From Methanobacteriota archaeon (GTDB taxonomy: Archaea > Hydrothermarchaeota > Hydrothermarchaeia > Hydrothermarchaeales > BMS3B): a stretch of 14,609 nt of DNA. The position numbers and the translations under genes were made by a program. The DNA lies in NCBI GenBank assembly GCA_003229935.1, contig QIGD01000018.1, positions 1 to 14,609 on the forward strand, read 5' to 3'. The notes under the pieces are model-generated. The model was given only the letters and a program-made list of their open reading frames with translations. It was not told the DNA's origin and did no database searches. Below, one piece after another: positions 14,243 through 14,609 of this stretch (position 1 is the first letter of the stretch; each line of letters starts with the position of its first letter).

Positions 14243-14609
14243 ATGAATAAATATACAATGCGGTTTTTATATAACCTGTTAGGTTCCAGGATTTCAAAGG
14301 TAGCCGCATTAAAAACACTGGAAGTCTTTAGATTGCCGACTTACCGGATTGCAATTGATACCAATAACACTTGTAATCTGCGCTGTGTGATGTGTTATAT
14401 GTCCCTGGATGGATACAGGGATAAGATAAATATCATGTCAATGGAGATGTTTGAATCTATAGCGAAACAAATATTTCATAAAACGAAAATGCTTGATCTC
14501 TCCTGCAGTTTCGAACCGTTTATGACAAGGAATTTTTTGGACTATGTAAGGGTTGCGAGGAAATATTTTAACGGGTATATAGGGATATGTACCAACGCAC
14601 TTTTAATGA
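14243..14609 (+). CDS. Radical SAM protein, 3'-truncated by the window edge
   Basis: The first 122 codons are present and the frame is open to the window end. The N terminus is a basic amphipathic stretch (MNKYTMRFLYNLLGSRISKV), as is common in radical SAM proteins of polysaccharide loci. The iron-sulfur motif is C44-x3-C48-x2-C51 (DTNNTCNLRCVMCYMS). It is followed by MSMEMFESIAKQIF, the strand DLSCSFEPFMTRNF at the place of the SAM-binding GE motif, and ICTNALLM, matching the usual TNG/TNA strand. It differs from the radical SAM protein at 9066, so it is a second family member, not a duplicate. Whether it carries a SPASM domain lies beyond the window. Confidence 0.88.
   Translation, partial: MNKYTMRFLYNLLGSRISKVAALKTLEVFRLPTYRIAIDTNNTCNLRCVMCYMSLDGYRDKINIMSMEMFESIAKQIFHKTKMLDLSCSFEPFMTRNFLDYVRVARKYFNGYIGICTNALLM

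Noticed and set aside
1..14609. tRNA, rRNA, CRISPR array, integrase or attachment site
   Set aside because: No cloverleaf, regularly spaced repeats, or recombinase/transposase motifs were seen on either strand.

Overview
The window is a stretch of a surface-polysaccharide (O-antigen or capsule type) biosynthesis locus from a Gram-negative bacterium. All recognisable genes are on the + strand, are closely spaced, and read as one operon or a few coupled ones. Base composition looks moderately AT-rich (about 40% G+C by eye, not computed). Wzx- and Wzy-like membrane proteins and a 3,6-dideoxyhexose pathway point to a Wzx/Wzy-dependent O-antigen. Nothing in the sequence fixes the phylum. Both ends are cut inside genes.

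Layout. Bases 2-3117 hold a CDP-3,6-dideoxyhexose module: the 3' part of rfbH (CDP-4-keto-6-deoxyglucose-3-dehydrase), rfbE/tyv (CDP-paratose 2-epimerase), a scar of two broken gene pieces, and a WbaV-type family 2 glycosyltransferase. Together these suggest a tyvelose (or paratose) side branch. Bases 3265-6297 hold the polymer-handling membrane proteins, a Wzx-type flippase followed by a Wzy-type polymerase. Bases 6354-9010 hold gmd (GDP-mannose 4,6-dehydratase), a GT4 glycosyltransferase and the C-terminal remnant of another glycosyltransferase. Bases 9066-13970 hold a radical SAM/SPASM protein, a GT4 glycosyltransferase, a UDP-sulfoquinovose synthase (SQD1/SqdB family) and a further GT4 glycosyltransferase. 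Bases 13971-14242 contain no secure gene, only two weak short reading frames. A second radical SAM gene starts at 14243 and runs off the window.

How the genes fit together (inference). RfbH and RfbE make CDP-paratose/CDP-tyvelose with genes presumably outside the window (rfbF, rfbG and the CDP-sugar reductase). Gmd supplies GDP-4-keto-6-deoxymannose, and the SqdB homologue supplies UDP-sulfoquinovose. One GT2 and three intact GT4 enzymes would assemble the repeat unit, Wzx would flip it and Wzy would polymerise it. The combination of a 3,6-dideoxyhexose, a 6-deoxyhexose precursor, a sulfonated sugar and radical SAM enzymes in one cluster is the most unusual aspect.

The locus shows signs of remodelling: a frameshifted glycosyltransferase start joined to a diverged partial second copy of rfbE, a headless glycosyltransferase, a possible 3' frameshift in the radical SAM gene, an in-frame 21-bp duplication in rfbH, and poly-G tracts at the start of two genes that could permit phase variation.
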